NCBI GenBank assembly: GCA_041552775.1
Contig: JBFEKH010000060.1
Location: 1 to 11,639, forward strand
DNA: 11,639 nt
Source of the DNA: Allopontixanthobacter sp041552775
GTDB taxonomy: Bacteria > Pseudomonadota > Alphaproteobacteria > Sphingomonadales > Sphingomonadaceae
Reading direction: 5' to 3'
In this document: positions 1 to 8,013 of the stretch, in pieces
How the letters are laid out: each line of letters opens with the position of its first letter
Numbering within the stretch: the first letter of the stretch is position 1
The notes under the pieces: generated by a model
What the model saw: the letters and a program-made list of their open reading frames with translations, nothing else
What the model was told of the DNA's origin: nothing
Databases searched by the model: none
Translations under genes and position numbers: made by a program

Positions 1-2034
1 CACGCCCTTTGATGTTGCTTTGGGCACATTGAAAGTTTCGAACGCGACGCCGGTATATTCAAGAACTTGGAAGTTCTGGAAATTCTCGATGAAGGCCGCG
101 ACGTTCAACGTAACCGCGTTGTCCATCAGGCGTGATTTCAAGCCGATTTCATAGGCATCGACCGTTTCCGAAAGGAAGCGCGGATCGGCACCCCCGACGG
201 CGGCGGTCGAGTCCAGATTGAAGCCACCCGACTTATAGCCATGCGTGAAACTGGCATAGGTATTGATGTCGGGCGTCACCTCGTAAGCCACCTTGCCGGT
301 GTAGATCAGTTCGTTGTCCTTGAACTCGCTTGCGAAGGTCCGTGGCAACGGCAGAACCGCCGAAAGTGGCAGGTCTGCCGGAGCGACAAACGCAAAACAG
401 CCAAGCGCGAGAATATTCCCGCCCAGAGCCGCCGGCGCGGGTGGGAAAACGAGGTTCCCAGCCTGCAATTGCGCCAAATCCAGATTACCGAGCAGTGCGG
501 GGCATATCGAATTGTTGTTTGCACCTTGCGCAAAGGCCCCGTCCTTGCTTTCGTCGGAATAACGCAGGCCAACACTCACTTTGAGACCATCAGCGACTTC
601 AAGCGTATTATGCGTGAAAATCGACCAGCTTTTGCTGTCTTGCGCATAGAGATTGTTGTTGGTCGAACCAGCCGGGTCGATGCCGCCGGACAGCAGTGTC
701 AGCGGGTTGGCCCCGAATGCGCCGCCCGTCGGGCCGAAGAATAGCGCGCCAACCAATTCGCCGTAATCCTCTCCAAGGGCATAGCTGGTGTCCTGGGTGA
801 TATCTTCCTTGGAATAATAGGCGCCAATCATCCATTCGAGCGCATCAGAAAACGCATCGCCCTGCAAGCGCACTTCGTGGGTCATCGTCTTGATGCTCAC
901 GATGCTGCCGGTGATGTCGAAGACATCCAGACCGCTGAAATCGGCGTCGTAGGATTCGAATGAATCGAATTTGCGATATGAACCGATATAAATAAGGTCA
1001 GCTGCTGCCCCGACAGGGACTTCGAGTTCTCCGGTAACACCCCACGTTTTCGTCCGTGTTCTAGGGACGAAACTGGCCGAAGCGATCCGGTTGTCAACAG
1101 CGGCTTGCGCACCCTGTACGTCGAACTCGTCAGTCGCGACTGCAGGGGCTGCCATTCCGCCGCGTGCACCCAGGCCGACTGCATTGAATAATCCGAATGT
1201 TTCCACCGGTGACTGCAACACTTCTAGCGCTGCGCCGAAGGGCGCCGTACTTTTCGCATAATCCGCGACTATGCGGCCTTTGATCCCGCCCTCTGTCTCC
1301 CAGCCAATCTGGCCGCGAACGAGATGCTGGTCGACCCCGTTGGAATCGCCAAGCTCTGTTCCGTTCCGGTCGACGACGGTCAGGTATCCATCGCGTTTAC
1401 GATAGGCTCCGGTCAGCCGCACTGCGACTGTATCCTTGACAACGGGCACATTGACGGCGCCCTGCACATTTATGAGGTTGCGATTGCCATAGGTGGCATT
1501 TGCAAAGCCGCCGAACTCGCTGAGATCGGGGCGCACATTGGTTACGTTGAGAGCGCCAGCCGAGGTGTTACGGCCGAACAGCGTGCCCTGCGGACCGCGC
1601 AGCACTTCGACTCGCTCGACATCCACGAATTCGGACAAGGCGATCCCCGGCCGTGACTGGTAGGCACCGTCAACGAAAATACCGACTGCGCTTTCAAACC
1701 CGATGTTATTGGACGTGGTCCCGACGCCGCGGATCCGCAATACGACCGAAGCCGATGCAAGCTGCGCGGCGGAGCTGGAGAAGCTTGGTGAAACCTGGCT
1801 GATATCCTGTACGTTCACGACGCCTTGCGCTTCCAACTGGGCCGGGCCAACCGCCGTCACGGCAAGGGGAATTTCCTGCACGTCCTGCGCGCGGCGCTGA
1901 GCCGTCACAATGATTACATCATCATCCAGAACTGGCTCTGACGCGGCGGTTGTGCCGGTGTCCTGCGCATAGGCAGTGCCGGTAACCAGCGTCGCCAAGG
2001 CAAGCGCAGTCGACCCGAGAAATACTCTTTTCAT
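1..2034 (-). CDS. TonB-dependent receptor, C-terminus outside the window
   Basis: This is an outer-membrane active transporter for a siderophore or, as often in sphingomonads, an organic substrate. The minus frame is open from ATG at 2034 to position 1 (678 codons), so the last strands of the barrel lie off the left edge. Residues 1-23 form a signal peptide with an AYA/QD cleavage site. A TonB box (DVIIVTAQRR) starts at residue 39. The plug contains LRIRGVG (about 99-105) and VERVEVLRGPQGTLFGRNT (139-157), both hallmark TBDR motifs. GYKSGGFN at 599-606 is typical of the barrel. Two cysteines (511 and 546) lie in a Pro/Ala-rich insert that could be a disulfide-bonded extracellular loop. The start is supported by GGAGAGG (plus positions 2042-2048), 7 nt upstream. 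It points away from the catabolic operon, and its substrate cannot be read from the sequence. The reading frame shows no damage. Confidence 0.95.
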   Translation of the reverse strand, partial: MKRVFLGSTALALATLVTGTAYAQDTGTTAASEPVLDDDVIIVTAQRRAQDVQEIPLAVTAVGPAQLEAQGVVNVQDISQVSPSFSSSAAQLASASVVLRIRGVGTTSNNIGFESAVGIFVDGAYQSRPGIALSEFVDVERVEVLRGPQGTLFGRNTSAGALNVTNVRPDLSEFGGFANATYGNRNLINVQGAVNVPVVKDTVAVRLTGAYRKRDGYLTVVDRNGTELGDSNGVDQHLVRGQIGWETEGGIKGRIVADYAKSTAPFGAALEVLQSPVETFGLFNAVGLGARGGMAAPAVATDEFDVQGAQAAVDNRIASASFVPRTRTKTWGVTGELEVPVGAAADLIYIGSYRKFDSFESYDADFSGLDVFDITGSIVSIKTMTHEVRLQGDAFSDALEWMIGAYYSKEDITQDTSYALGEDYGELVGALFFGPTGGAFGANPLTLLSGGIDPAGSTNNNLYAQDSKSWSIFTHNTLEVADGLKVSVGLRYSDESKDGAFAQGANNNSICPALLGNLDLAQLQAGNLVFPPAPAALGGNILALGCFAFVAPADLPLSAVLPLPRTFASEFKDNELIYTGKVAYEVTPDINTYASFTHGYKSGGFNLDSTAAVGGADPRFLSETVDAYEIGLKSRLMDNAVTLNVAAFIENFQNFQVLEYTGVAFETFNVPKATSKGV

Positions 2035-2399
2035 TAACCATCCTCTCCAAACACAAAGCTATTTTTTATCTTTTGTGCGCGACTGAAATTTTATGAATCC
2101 CAGCTATTGCGAAACTTTGGTGTCATAAATCGGGTGTCGTTAGCAATTAGGTTTCAAAAGGGTACTTCCGGGTTCTCGAAGAGTTGTGGCCTATTTGCAC
2201 CATAACAGGTCGTGATCGAGGGCTTCGAGACGCATTGGCGGTCTTCCAGCAGCTCTGTGCGGAGCTTCATGTTTTAATCGTGACCTGATGATCAATGGCA
2301 GCCCCTGCGATCAGGCATGTTACAGTCGATAAGCCGATCAAAATACAGCGTCCGATTGAAAAATCCTGTGAGATAGGATCAGAACCGGGAAGAGTCGCC
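2035..2399. other. Intergenic region between the TBDR and the catabolic operon
   Basis: About 365 bases separate the divergent TBDR from the first recognisable coding remnant. It must carry the TBDR promoter and probably the operon promoter. The part next to the TBDR (about 2050-2130) is AT-rich compared with the surrounding genes. I found no -35/-10 pair with good spacing and no clear operator palindrome. A 38-codon minus ORF (2154-2270) matches nothing I recognise. Confidence 0.5.
2042..2048 (-). promoter_or_regulatory. Ribosome binding site of the left TonB-dependent receptor
   Basis: GGAGAGG on the minus strand lies 7 nt before the ATG at 2034 and fixes the start that gives a complete signal peptide. 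Another ATG 7 nt upstream is out of frame. Confidence 0.7.
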
Positions 2400-2561
2400 G
2401 TCGCCAGTTTCCTTTACGCTTTTGCCCGAACACACGGTCACTTTGTGAAGGCGCTTGGCTTTCATGCCAAGGCCGCTATCCACCCCAGACAGATTGAGAT
2501 CATCGCCAAGGTCATAGGGCCATCATGCTGGACTGGCGAAGACGCGTGGAGCAATTCCTGA
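2400..2561 (+). pseudogene. Fragment of an HpcH/HpaI aldolase (CitE-like lyase) gene
   Basis: The plus frame that can be read from 2295 to 2561 encodes ALGFHAKAAIHPRQIEII followed by a GPS (about 2454-2525). This matches the conserved C-terminal segment of CitE/citramalyl-CoA/malyl-CoA lyases, where the pattern A-[LR]-G-F-x-x-K-x-x-I-H-P-x-Q-[IV] is followed by an F-x-P-S. Only about 40-50 residues are recognisable out of the usual 280-320. The upstream part of the frame (2295-2400) does not look like the family. Downstream the frame breaks, and the +1 frame from 2525 (LDWRRRVEQF...) resembles the W-A-R-R-V segment expected next, which suggests a frameshift. These enzymes cleave beta-methylmalyl-, citramalyl- or malyl-CoA-like substrates and commonly sit next to MaoC and acyl-CoA dehydrogenase genes, as here. 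It is most likely a non-functional remnant. The alternative is chance similarity, which I think unlikely given the length of the motif. Confidence 0.6.
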
Positions 2562-2604
2562 TTGTGAGTGATCGGGCGGGGCGGGATGTTTAAGGAACAA
2601 GAAA

Positions 2605-3114
2605 ATGCGAGATGGAGTCATCGAAGTTGCCCCGGGCCGGTTCCGGGAAACATTCGGCCGGTATTACGAAGATTTCGTGGCCGGCCACATCTACGAACAT
2701 CGGCCCGGTCGCACGATCACGGAAGCGGACAATACCTGGTTCACGCTGCTGACCATGAACACGCACCCATTGCATTTCGATTTCGAATTTGCCGCCAAGA
2801 CTGAATTCAAAAAACCGGTGGTTTGCTCGCCGCTGACCGTGGCGATCATGACCGGGCAGAGTGTGTCCGATGTCAGCCAGAAAGCAGTCGCCAACCTGGG
2901 ATGGAAAGACATCCGGCTAACCAAGCCGGTGTTCGCCGGTGATACACTGTATTCCGAGACGGAAGTGCTGGAAAAACGCGAGTCCGAAAAGCGGCCCGAA
3001 CAGGGCGTCGTCACCATCCGAACGATCGGCAAGAACCAGCACGGCGAGATAGTCTGCACATTTGACCGGGTGATGCTAATCTGGAAACGTGGTTTCGGAC
3101 CTAGCGACGATTAA
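2605..3114 (+). CDS. MaoC-like hotdog-fold acyl-CoA hydratase/dehydratase
   Basis: This is a single-hotdog MaoC-family protein of 169 aa, expected to add or remove water at an enoyl-CoA double bond in the cytoplasm. The sequence shows RTITEADNTWFTLLTMN (36-52) followed by HPLHFD (54-59), then SVSDVSQKAVANLGW (86-100), VFAGDTLYSETEVL (109-122) and a C-terminal G-x-N-Q-x-G-E segment. The middle and C-terminal parts resemble mesaconyl-CoA hydratase and the MaoC protein next to FadE19 and CitE in Mycobacterium (from memory). In the classical hydratase-2 motif G-D-x-N-P-x-H the Asp position is Asn52 here, while His57 is kept. I believe this variant is usual in this subfamily. AAGGAA at 2592-2597 supports the start. 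It is the first intact gene of the operon and sits 44 bp before the acyl-CoA dehydrogenase. A mesaconyl-, itaconyl- or branched enoyl-CoA is a plausible substrate, but this is inference. Confidence 0.88.
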   Translation: MRDGVIEVAPGRFRETFGRYYEDFVAGHIYEHRPGRTITEADNTWFTLLTMNTHPLHFDFEFAAKTEFKKPVVCSPLTVAIMTGQSVSDVSQKAVANLGWKDIRLTKPVFAGDTLYSETEVLEKRESEKRPEQGVVTIRTIGKNQHGEIVCTFDRVMLIWKRGFGPSDD

Positions 3115-3158
3115 AATTCCGCGATTTTCCACCTGACTTCACCCAATACAGGACTGAC

Positions 3159-4346
3159 ATGATGGCCACCGCCGCAAATCTCGAAACCCAGATCCGCTCC
3201 ATCGATCCCGATGACGAGCGCGCGTTCATGGATGCGATCGACGTCTGGCTGGAGCGCGAGGTGATCCCGGTTATCAAGTACCATGATCACGGCGATATCT
3301 GGCCGGAAAAACTGGTCCACCAGATGGCCGAAATGGGTTTGTTCGGCGCCACTATCGGGCAGGAATACGGCGGCCTTGGCCTGCCCGCGACTACCTATGC
3401 CAAGATTGTGATGCAGATCAGCTCGCACTGGATGGCGATCACAGGGATCTTCAACTCGCATCTGATCATGGCAGCGACGGTAGAACGGTTCGGGACGCCG
3501 GAACAGAAAGCGCTGTGGCTGCCCAAATTCGCCACCGGCGAGATTCGCGGCGGGCTAGCGCTGACCGAACCCAATGCCGGTACCGATCTCCAGGCGATCC
3601 GGACGCTCGCAGTGCGCGACGGTGATGATTACATTATCAACGGCACCAAGACATGGATTTCCAACGCGCTCAATGGATCCTGCTTTGCCATGCTGGTGAA
3701 GACCGATCCCAAGGCCGATCCGCGCTACAAGGGCATGAGCCTGTTCATTGCGGACAAGCGCGATGGCTTCACCACCGGCAAAAAATTCAAGAAACTGGGT
3801 TACAACGCCATCGATTCCGCCGAATTGATCATGGAAGATTACCGTGTCCCCGCCAGCCAGTTGATCGGCGGCGTTGAAGGGCAGGGGTTCTTCCAGGCTA
3901 CCGGCGGTTTGGAACTCGGCCGGATCAATGTGGCGGCGCGGGGTGTCGGTCTGTCGGAAGGTTCGCTCCGGCTGGCAACCGAATATGCGCAGCAGCGCGA
4001 AACCATGGGCAAACCAATTGCCCAGCATCAGGCGATCCAGTTGAAACTGGGGAAGATGGTGACCCGTGCGCGAGCGGCGCGATTGCTGACGATGGATGCC
4101 GCTGAAGCCTACGACCGCGGCGAACGCTGCGACATGGAGGCCGGCATCGCCAAATATTTTGCGTCGGAATCGGCAGTCGAAAACAGCCAGGAAGCGATGC
4201 GGATTTTCGGCGGCTATAGCTATTCCAAGGAATACGATATCGAGCGTTATTACCGTGATGCCATGATGATGTGCATCGGCGAAGGCACCAATGAAATACA
4301 GCGGATGATTATCGCCAAGCAGCACATCAAGAACAATCCGGCCTGA
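3159..4346 (+). CDS. Acyl-CoA dehydrogenase (FAD-dependent)
   Basis: It oxidises an acyl-CoA to the trans-2-enoyl-CoA using FAD and passes electrons to electron-transfer flavoprotein. The 395-aa length is normal for the family. Seen in order: an N-terminal helical domain (about 20-125), the FAD/substrate motif LTEPNAGTDLQ (135-145), WISNA (166-170) in the beta-domain, GRINVAARGVGLSEGSL (254-270), and the C-terminal domain with GGYSYSKEYDIERYYRDA (351-368) and IGEGTNEIQR (373-382). Glu375 stands at the catalytic-base position of medium-chain and short-chain dehydrogenases. Start: ATGATG at 3159/3162 with AGGA at 3150-3153, and either Met could be used. The stop is followed 11 bp later by a CoA-transferase gene, so they are probably co-transcribed. 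The chain length or branching of the substrate cannot be read from the sequence. The neighbours suggest a short branched or dicarboxylic acyl-CoA. Confidence 0.95.
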   Translation: MMATAANLETQIRSIDPDDERAFMDAIDVWLEREVIPVIKYHDHGDIWPEKLVHQMAEMGLFGATIGQEYGGLGLPATTYAKIVMQISSHWMAITGIFNSHLIMAATVERFGTPEQKALWLPKFATGEIRGGLALTEPNAGTDLQAIRTLAVRDGDDYIINGTKTWISNALNGSCFAMLVKTDPKADPRYKGMSLFIADKRDGFTTGKKFKKLGYNAIDSAELIMEDYRVPASQLIGGVEGQGFFQATGGLELGRINVAARGVGLSEGSLRLATEYAQQRETMGKPIAQHQAIQLKLGKMVTRARAARLLTMDAAEAYDRGERCDMEAGIAKYFASESAVENSQEAMRIFGGYSYSKEYDIERYYRDAMMMCIGEGTNEIQRMIIAKQHIKNNPA

Positions 4347-4357
4347 GCGCCGCAGCA

Positions 4358-5587
4358 ATGACAGCACCGCTGCCTCTGCCATTGTCGGGTTTTCGCATCA
4401 TCAGTGCGGAGCAATATGGCGCGGGTCCTTACAGCACGATGCTTTTGGCCCAATTGGGCGCCGAAGTTATCAAGATCGAACCGCCGGGCAAAGTCGGTTC
4501 CGACGGCAATCGGCATGGCGGCGGGGATACTGCGCGCGCCGTCGGCCCGCATTTCCTGCGCGCTGGGGAAAGCCTGTATTTTCAGGCGTTCAACCTCAAC
4601 AAGAAATCGCTGACGCTGGATCTGAACAGCAATGCAGGCAAGCAAGTGCTGCACCGTTTGGTCAAAACCAGCCATGTTGTGGCAAACAATCTGCGCGGCG
4701 ATCTACCTGAACGGATGGGCGTTACCTACGAAGCGCTGAAGCATATCAATCCGGCGATCGTCTGCGCGCATCTGTCCGCCTATGGCCGAAATAATGCGCG
4801 GTCGAAATGGCCCGGTTACGATTATCTGATGCAGGCCGAGGCGGGTTTTTGCCAGATGACCGGCAGCCCCGAAGGCGAGCCGCAGCGGATGGGCCTTTCG
4901 ATGGTCGATTTCATCACCGGAACGATCCATTCGGTCGGGCTGCTGGCGGCGCTGGTCAATGCGGAGCGCAGCGGAACGGGCTGCGACATCGATACCGATC
5001 TGCTGTCTGCGGCAGTCCACCAGACCAGCTATCCGGCGCTATGGTACCTGAACGAGGGGGACGAGACGCACCGCACTCCGCGCTCGGCCCATCCCACCGC
5101 CACCCCCAGCCAGATGTTCAAGGCCGGCGATGGGTGGATGTTCTTGATGTGCCAACTGCCTAAATTCTGGGACATCCTGGTCGAGCGGATGGGCCGGACG
5201 GATTTGCTGGAAGATCCGCGCTTCGCCGGCAATGAAGAACGCCTGACCAATCGCGATGTCCTGACCGATATTCTCGATGCCGAATTTCGCCAGCAGACCA
5301 TGGCGTATTGGCAGGAATTGCTGGCAGGTTTCGTACCGGTTGCGCCCGTTTACACGCTGGCCGGTGCCATGGATAATCCGTGGCTGCAAACCATCGGGAT
5401 GCGCGACAGTGTCGATCATCCGGATCGCCCCGACCTGCAGATTCTGGCCAGCCCGATCAAGGTCAATGGCCAGCGCCTGCCCAACCGGGCTGCGCCGCTG
5501 CTGGGCGCTGATAACGATGCGATATTGGCGGATCTGGGATATGATGCTGCCGCCATTGCAAAACTTCACAAATCCGGCGTGGTCTGA
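4358..5587 (+). CDS. CaiB/BaiF family III CoA-transferase
   Basis: This 409-aa protein belongs to the formyl-CoA transferase (family III) fold and should move CoA from a donor thioester to a free acid. Seen in the sequence: ISAEQYGAGPYSTMLLAQLG (15-34) and EVIKIEPP (36-43) of the N-terminal CoA-binding fold, FNLNKKSLTLDL (78-89), and WPGYDYLMQAEAGF (151-164). SMVDFITGTIHSVGLLAALV (181-200) follows, where Asp184 aligns with the catalytic Asp of formyl-CoA transferase (Asp169), the residue that forms the acyl-aspartyl intermediate. A Tyr (Y154) stands where racemases of the same superfamily have His, which favours a transferase. The start has no good Shine-Dalgarno sequence and lies 11 bp after the dehydrogenase stop, suggesting translational coupling. 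It is the likely activating enzyme of the pathway. The acid it activates is unknown. Confidence 0.9.
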   Translation: MTAPLPLPLSGFRIISAEQYGAGPYSTMLLAQLGAEVIKIEPPGKVGSDGNRHGGGDTARAVGPHFLRAGESLYFQAFNLNKKSLTLDLNSNAGKQVLHRLVKTSHVVANNLRGDLPERMGVTYEALKHINPAIVCAHLSAYGRNNARSKWPGYDYLMQAEAGFCQMTGSPEGEPQRMGLSMVDFITGTIHSVGLLAALVNAERSGTGCDIDTDLLSAAVHQTSYPALWYLNEGDETHRTPRSAHPTATPSQMFKAGDGWMFLMCQLPKFWDILVERMGRTDLLEDPRFAGNEERLTNRDVLTDILDAEFRQQTMAYWQELLAGFVPVAPVYTLAGAMDNPWLQTIGMRDSVDHPDRPDLQILASPIKVNGQRLPNRAAPLLGADNDAILADLGYDAAAIAKLHKSGVV

Positions 5588-5595
5588 GACACGCG

Positions 5596-6690
5596 ATGGG
5601 CAAATTATCCGGTATAACTGTGGTCGACCTGTCGGTGTTCCTGCCGGGGCCGATGATGACGCTGATGATGGCCGATCAGGGCGCGCGCGTGATCAAGGTG
5701 GAACCGCCCGCGGGTGATCCGGCGCGCGAACAGGCACCATTCAATACACCCGAACATGGCGGGCATTCGGTGTGGTTCGCCAATCTCAACCGCGGCAAGG
5801 AAAGCATCGCGCTGGATCTCAAGAGCGATGCTGGCAAAGCGTGCCTGCGCGAATTGATTGCGCAGGCGGATGTTTTCGTGGAGGGTTTCCGTCCCGGCGC
5901 GATGGCGCGGCTGGGCTTCGATTATGCTGCGGTGAAGACGCTCAAACCTGACATCGTCTATTGCTCGATCTCAGCCTTCGGACAGGATGTGGCGCTGGCC
6001 GGGCACCCCGCGCATGACATGGCGGTGCAGGCACTTGCCGGTTTCCTGTCGGTCAATGACGGTTCGGATGGAACTCCAGTGGTTCCCGGTGCGCCTGCCG
6101 CCGATATGGCCGCCGGGCTGACCGCGCTTTCGGCCATGTTGATGGCACTGGTCGCGCGTGACCGGACGGGCGAAGGCGCCTATATCGACTGCGCGATGTT
6201 CGACAGCCTGCTTCCTTGGTGCGCGCATACGGCGGGCAGCGCGATCATGGGCGGCGCTGCTCCGCGTTCGCAGGAACAACGCTCTCTAGGCGGCGCGGCA
6301 TTCTACCAAGTTTACACTACCATGGACGGCAAACACATCGCGCTGGGTGGGCGCGAGAGGAAATTCGCGCGCAATCTGCTAACGGCGCTGGGCCGCGATG
6401 ATTTGCTGCCCCATGCGGAACGGCCCGCAGGCCAGCAGGGTGAATTGATCAGTTTCCTGTCGGATACATTCGCCCGAAAATCGCGCGATGAATGGGTATT
6501 GTGGTTCGCGGACAAGGACGTCGCCTTCGCCCCCGTGCTCGATTTCCGCGAAGCGCTGGACTCCGATCATGTGGCAGAGCGGGGCTTGCTGATGGAATCG
6601 CCCGGCGGCGGCATGCAGATCGCCCCGGCAATCCGGTTCAGCGGCGAAGAATGGACGTCAGGGCCGGTTCCGAAACTGGGTGAAGGATGA
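5596..6690 (+). CDS. CaiB/BaiF superfamily protein, alpha-methylacyl-CoA racemase-like
   Basis: The gene follows the previous CoA-transferase by 8 bp, and its 364-aa product is from the same superfamily but clearly distinct and shorter. Seen: GITVVDLSVFLPGPMMTLMM (6-25), RVIKVEPP (31-38), NLNRGKESIALDLKSDAG (63-80), VEGFRPGAMARLGFDY (95-110). Compared from memory with mycobacterial alpha-methylacyl-CoA racemase (His126, Asp156, Glu241), this protein has His140-Asp141 in GHPAHDM, Asp170 in APAADMAAG and Glu254 in GGRERKF. All three catalytic residues therefore have counterparts. The length also fits racemases (about 360 aa) better than CoA-transferases (about 400). I infer that it epimerises a 2-methyl-branched acyl-CoA so that the stereospecific dehydrogenase can use it. 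A CoA-transferase role remains possible. The weak ribosome binding site suggests coupling to the upstream gene. Confidence 0.85.
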   Translation: MGKLSGITVVDLSVFLPGPMMTLMMADQGARVIKVEPPAGDPAREQAPFNTPEHGGHSVWFANLNRGKESIALDLKSDAGKACLRELIAQADVFVEGFRPGAMARLGFDYAAVKTLKPDIVYCSISAFGQDVALAGHPAHDMAVQALAGFLSVNDGSDGTPVVPGAPAADMAAGLTALSAMLMALVARDRTGEGAYIDCAMFDSLLPWCAHTAGSAIMGGAAPRSQEQRSLGGAAFYQVYTTMDGKHIALGGRERKFARNLLTALGRDDLLPHAERPAGQQGELISFLSDTFARKSRDEWVLWFADKDVAFAPVLDFREALDSDHVAERGLLMESPGGGMQIAPAIRFSGEEWTSGPVPKLGEG

Positions 6691-6772
6691 AGACCTCAGC
6701 CATCCATGTCAATTTCGCGCTTGATTTGCGTTCCGGGAAACGCCCGGCCCGAAAACATGAATTGTCAGCTGC

Positions 6773-6776
6773 GGAG
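6773..6776 (+). promoter_or_regulatory. Ribosome binding site deciding the MmgE/PrpD start
   Basis: GGAG lies 7 nt upstream of ATG 6784. The in-frame ATG at 6706 has no comparable site, and the 26 residues it would add are not family-like. Confidence 0.6.
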
Positions 6777-6783
6777 AGTTGCG

Positions 6784-8013
6784 ATGTCTGATCTGCTGCT
6801 AACCCAACTTGTTCAGACCTTGGCTCGCCAACCCTCCGAGCGCGAGCGGCATCGTGCACGGCTAAATTTGCTCGACTGGCTGGCCTGCATCGCCGGTGCG
6901 CGCCAGACCGAGGCGGGAGGTCTGGGCGCGATCATCAGCCACAAGGCGTGGGAGAAGGCGACCTATCTGGGCAATGTGCTCGAGATGGACGATGTCCATC
7001 GCAGCGCCCAGTTACATCCCGGGTCAGTCATCTGGCCCGCAGCCCTTAGCCTTCCCAGCGCGACGTTCGACCAACGGCTGGACGCAGCGATCCGCGGTTA
7101 TGAAGCAATGATTGCGATAGGCAGCGCGCTGGACGCCTACCATCATGCCCATTGGCACCAGACATCGACGGCGGGTGTGTTCGGCAGCACTGCCGCCTTC
7201 GGATCGCTGATCGGGTTCGCGCCGGTCGAATTTGCCAATGCGCTGGGAAATGCAGGGTCCGTCGCTGGCGGCCTGTGGCATATGCGGCATGACGATGTGC
7301 TGACAAAGCAATGGCACATATATCACGCGGTTCGCACAGGGCGCGATGCGGCGATGCATGTCCATTACGGAGCGACAGGGCCGCAAGGCATCCTGGAGGG
7401 CGAGCAGGGCCTGTTTTCGGCCATGACACGCGCTCCCGGTCCGCTTGCCGGGTCTGCGGATGGATGGTTGATCGGCGAAGTCAGTTTCAACCCCTGGGCC
7501 GCCTCCTCTCATGCCCAGGCAGTGATTGATTGCGTGTTGGAATTGCGCACTGCGGCCAAGTTGTCTGCGCCGTTTCATGTCGAGACATATGCCGATGCGC
7601 TTAAGTTCTGCGACCGGCCCGATCCTGTGACGGAGAAGGAATCGAAATTCTCTCTACAGCATGCGGTCGCGGTGATTGCCGATGGTCGCAATGCTGCGCC
7701 GGAGGACTTTACGCTTGAGGCCATTGCTGCACTCGCTCCTCTGCGCGCGAAAGTCACGGTGGCAGAAGATTCCTACATCACAGAAAGATACCCGGCACAT
7801 TCCGGGGCGCGTGTGAACGGACTTGAATTGGCCGATACGCGCGGTGATCCGGAGCGCCCGGTGGGCGAGGCGGGGATTGTCGCCAAAATGCAGACATTGG
7901 CATCGTGGGGCGGGTTGCCAGCCAGCGAGGCGCATCGTGCGGCGGAGATTGCGCTACACGGCAATGATGCTCAGGCGCTCGATACAATGCTTGAGCAGTG
8001 GCTTGGCGGATGA
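6784..8013 (+). CDS. MmgE/PrpD family protein (2-methylcitrate dehydratase-like)
   Basis: The MmgE/PrpD family includes 2-methylcitrate dehydratase, cis-aconitate decarboxylase and many uncharacterised members tied to carboxylic acid breakdown. I chose ATG 6784 (409 aa, N-terminus MSDLLLTQLV) over an upstream in-frame ATG at 6706 because of the GGAG site and because the family-like helix LNLLDWLACIAGAR starts soon after. Seen: GNVLEMDDVHRSAQLHPGS (63-81) with the conserved D-D-x-H and H-P, and TSTAGVFGSTAAFGSLIG (127-144) followed by FANALGNAGSVAGGLW, the most typical family segment. A C-terminal domain ends in GDPERP and a helical tail. It is somewhat shorter than PrpD (about 450-480 aa). 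The stop overlaps the ATG of an amidase remnant (ATGA). An MmgE/PrpD gene also belongs to the P. aeruginosa itaconate cluster, where its role is not settled. No substrate can be assigned here. Confidence 0.88.
   Translation: MSDLLLTQLVQTLARQPSERERHRARLNLLDWLACIAGARQTEAGGLGAIISHKAWEKATYLGNVLEMDDVHRSAQLHPGSVIWPAALSLPSATFDQRLDAAIRGYEAMIAIGSALDAYHHAHWHQTSTAGVFGSTAAFGSLIGFAPVEFANALGNAGSVAGGLWHMRHDDVLTKQWHIYHAVRTGRDAAMHVHYGATGPQGILEGEQGLFSAMTRAPGPLAGSADGWLIGEVSFNPWAASSHAQAVIDCVLELRTAAKLSAPFHVETYADALKFCDRPDPVTEKESKFSLQHAVAVIADGRNAAPEDFTLEAIAALAPLRAKVTVAEDSYITERYPAHSGARVNGLELADTRGDPERPVGEAGIVAKMQTLASWGGLPASEAHRAAEIALHGNDAQALDTMLEQWLGG

Noticed and set aside
241..744. 167-codon plus-strand frame inside the left TBDR
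   Set aside because: The minus strand reads continuously as a TBDR across this stretch, so the plus frame is a shadow.
2050..2170. Possible sigma-70 promoters in the AT-rich stretch upstream of the left TBDR
   Set aside because: Candidate -10-like hexamers exist (for example TAAAAT on the minus strand), but none has a credible -35 element at 16-18 bp spacing.
2154..2270. 38-codon minus-strand frame upstream of the TBDR
   Set aside because: No family resemblance and no clear ribosome binding site. It could be a chance frame in the intergenic region.
3555..4382. 275-codon open frame on the minus strand
   Set aside because: It is the antisense of the acyl-CoA dehydrogenase, whose motifs and catalytic Glu are clear on the plus strand. 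The antisense product resembles no family.
5039..5569. 176-codon open frame on the minus strand
   Set aside because: Antisense of the first CoA-transferase in high-GC DNA, with no recognisable motif.
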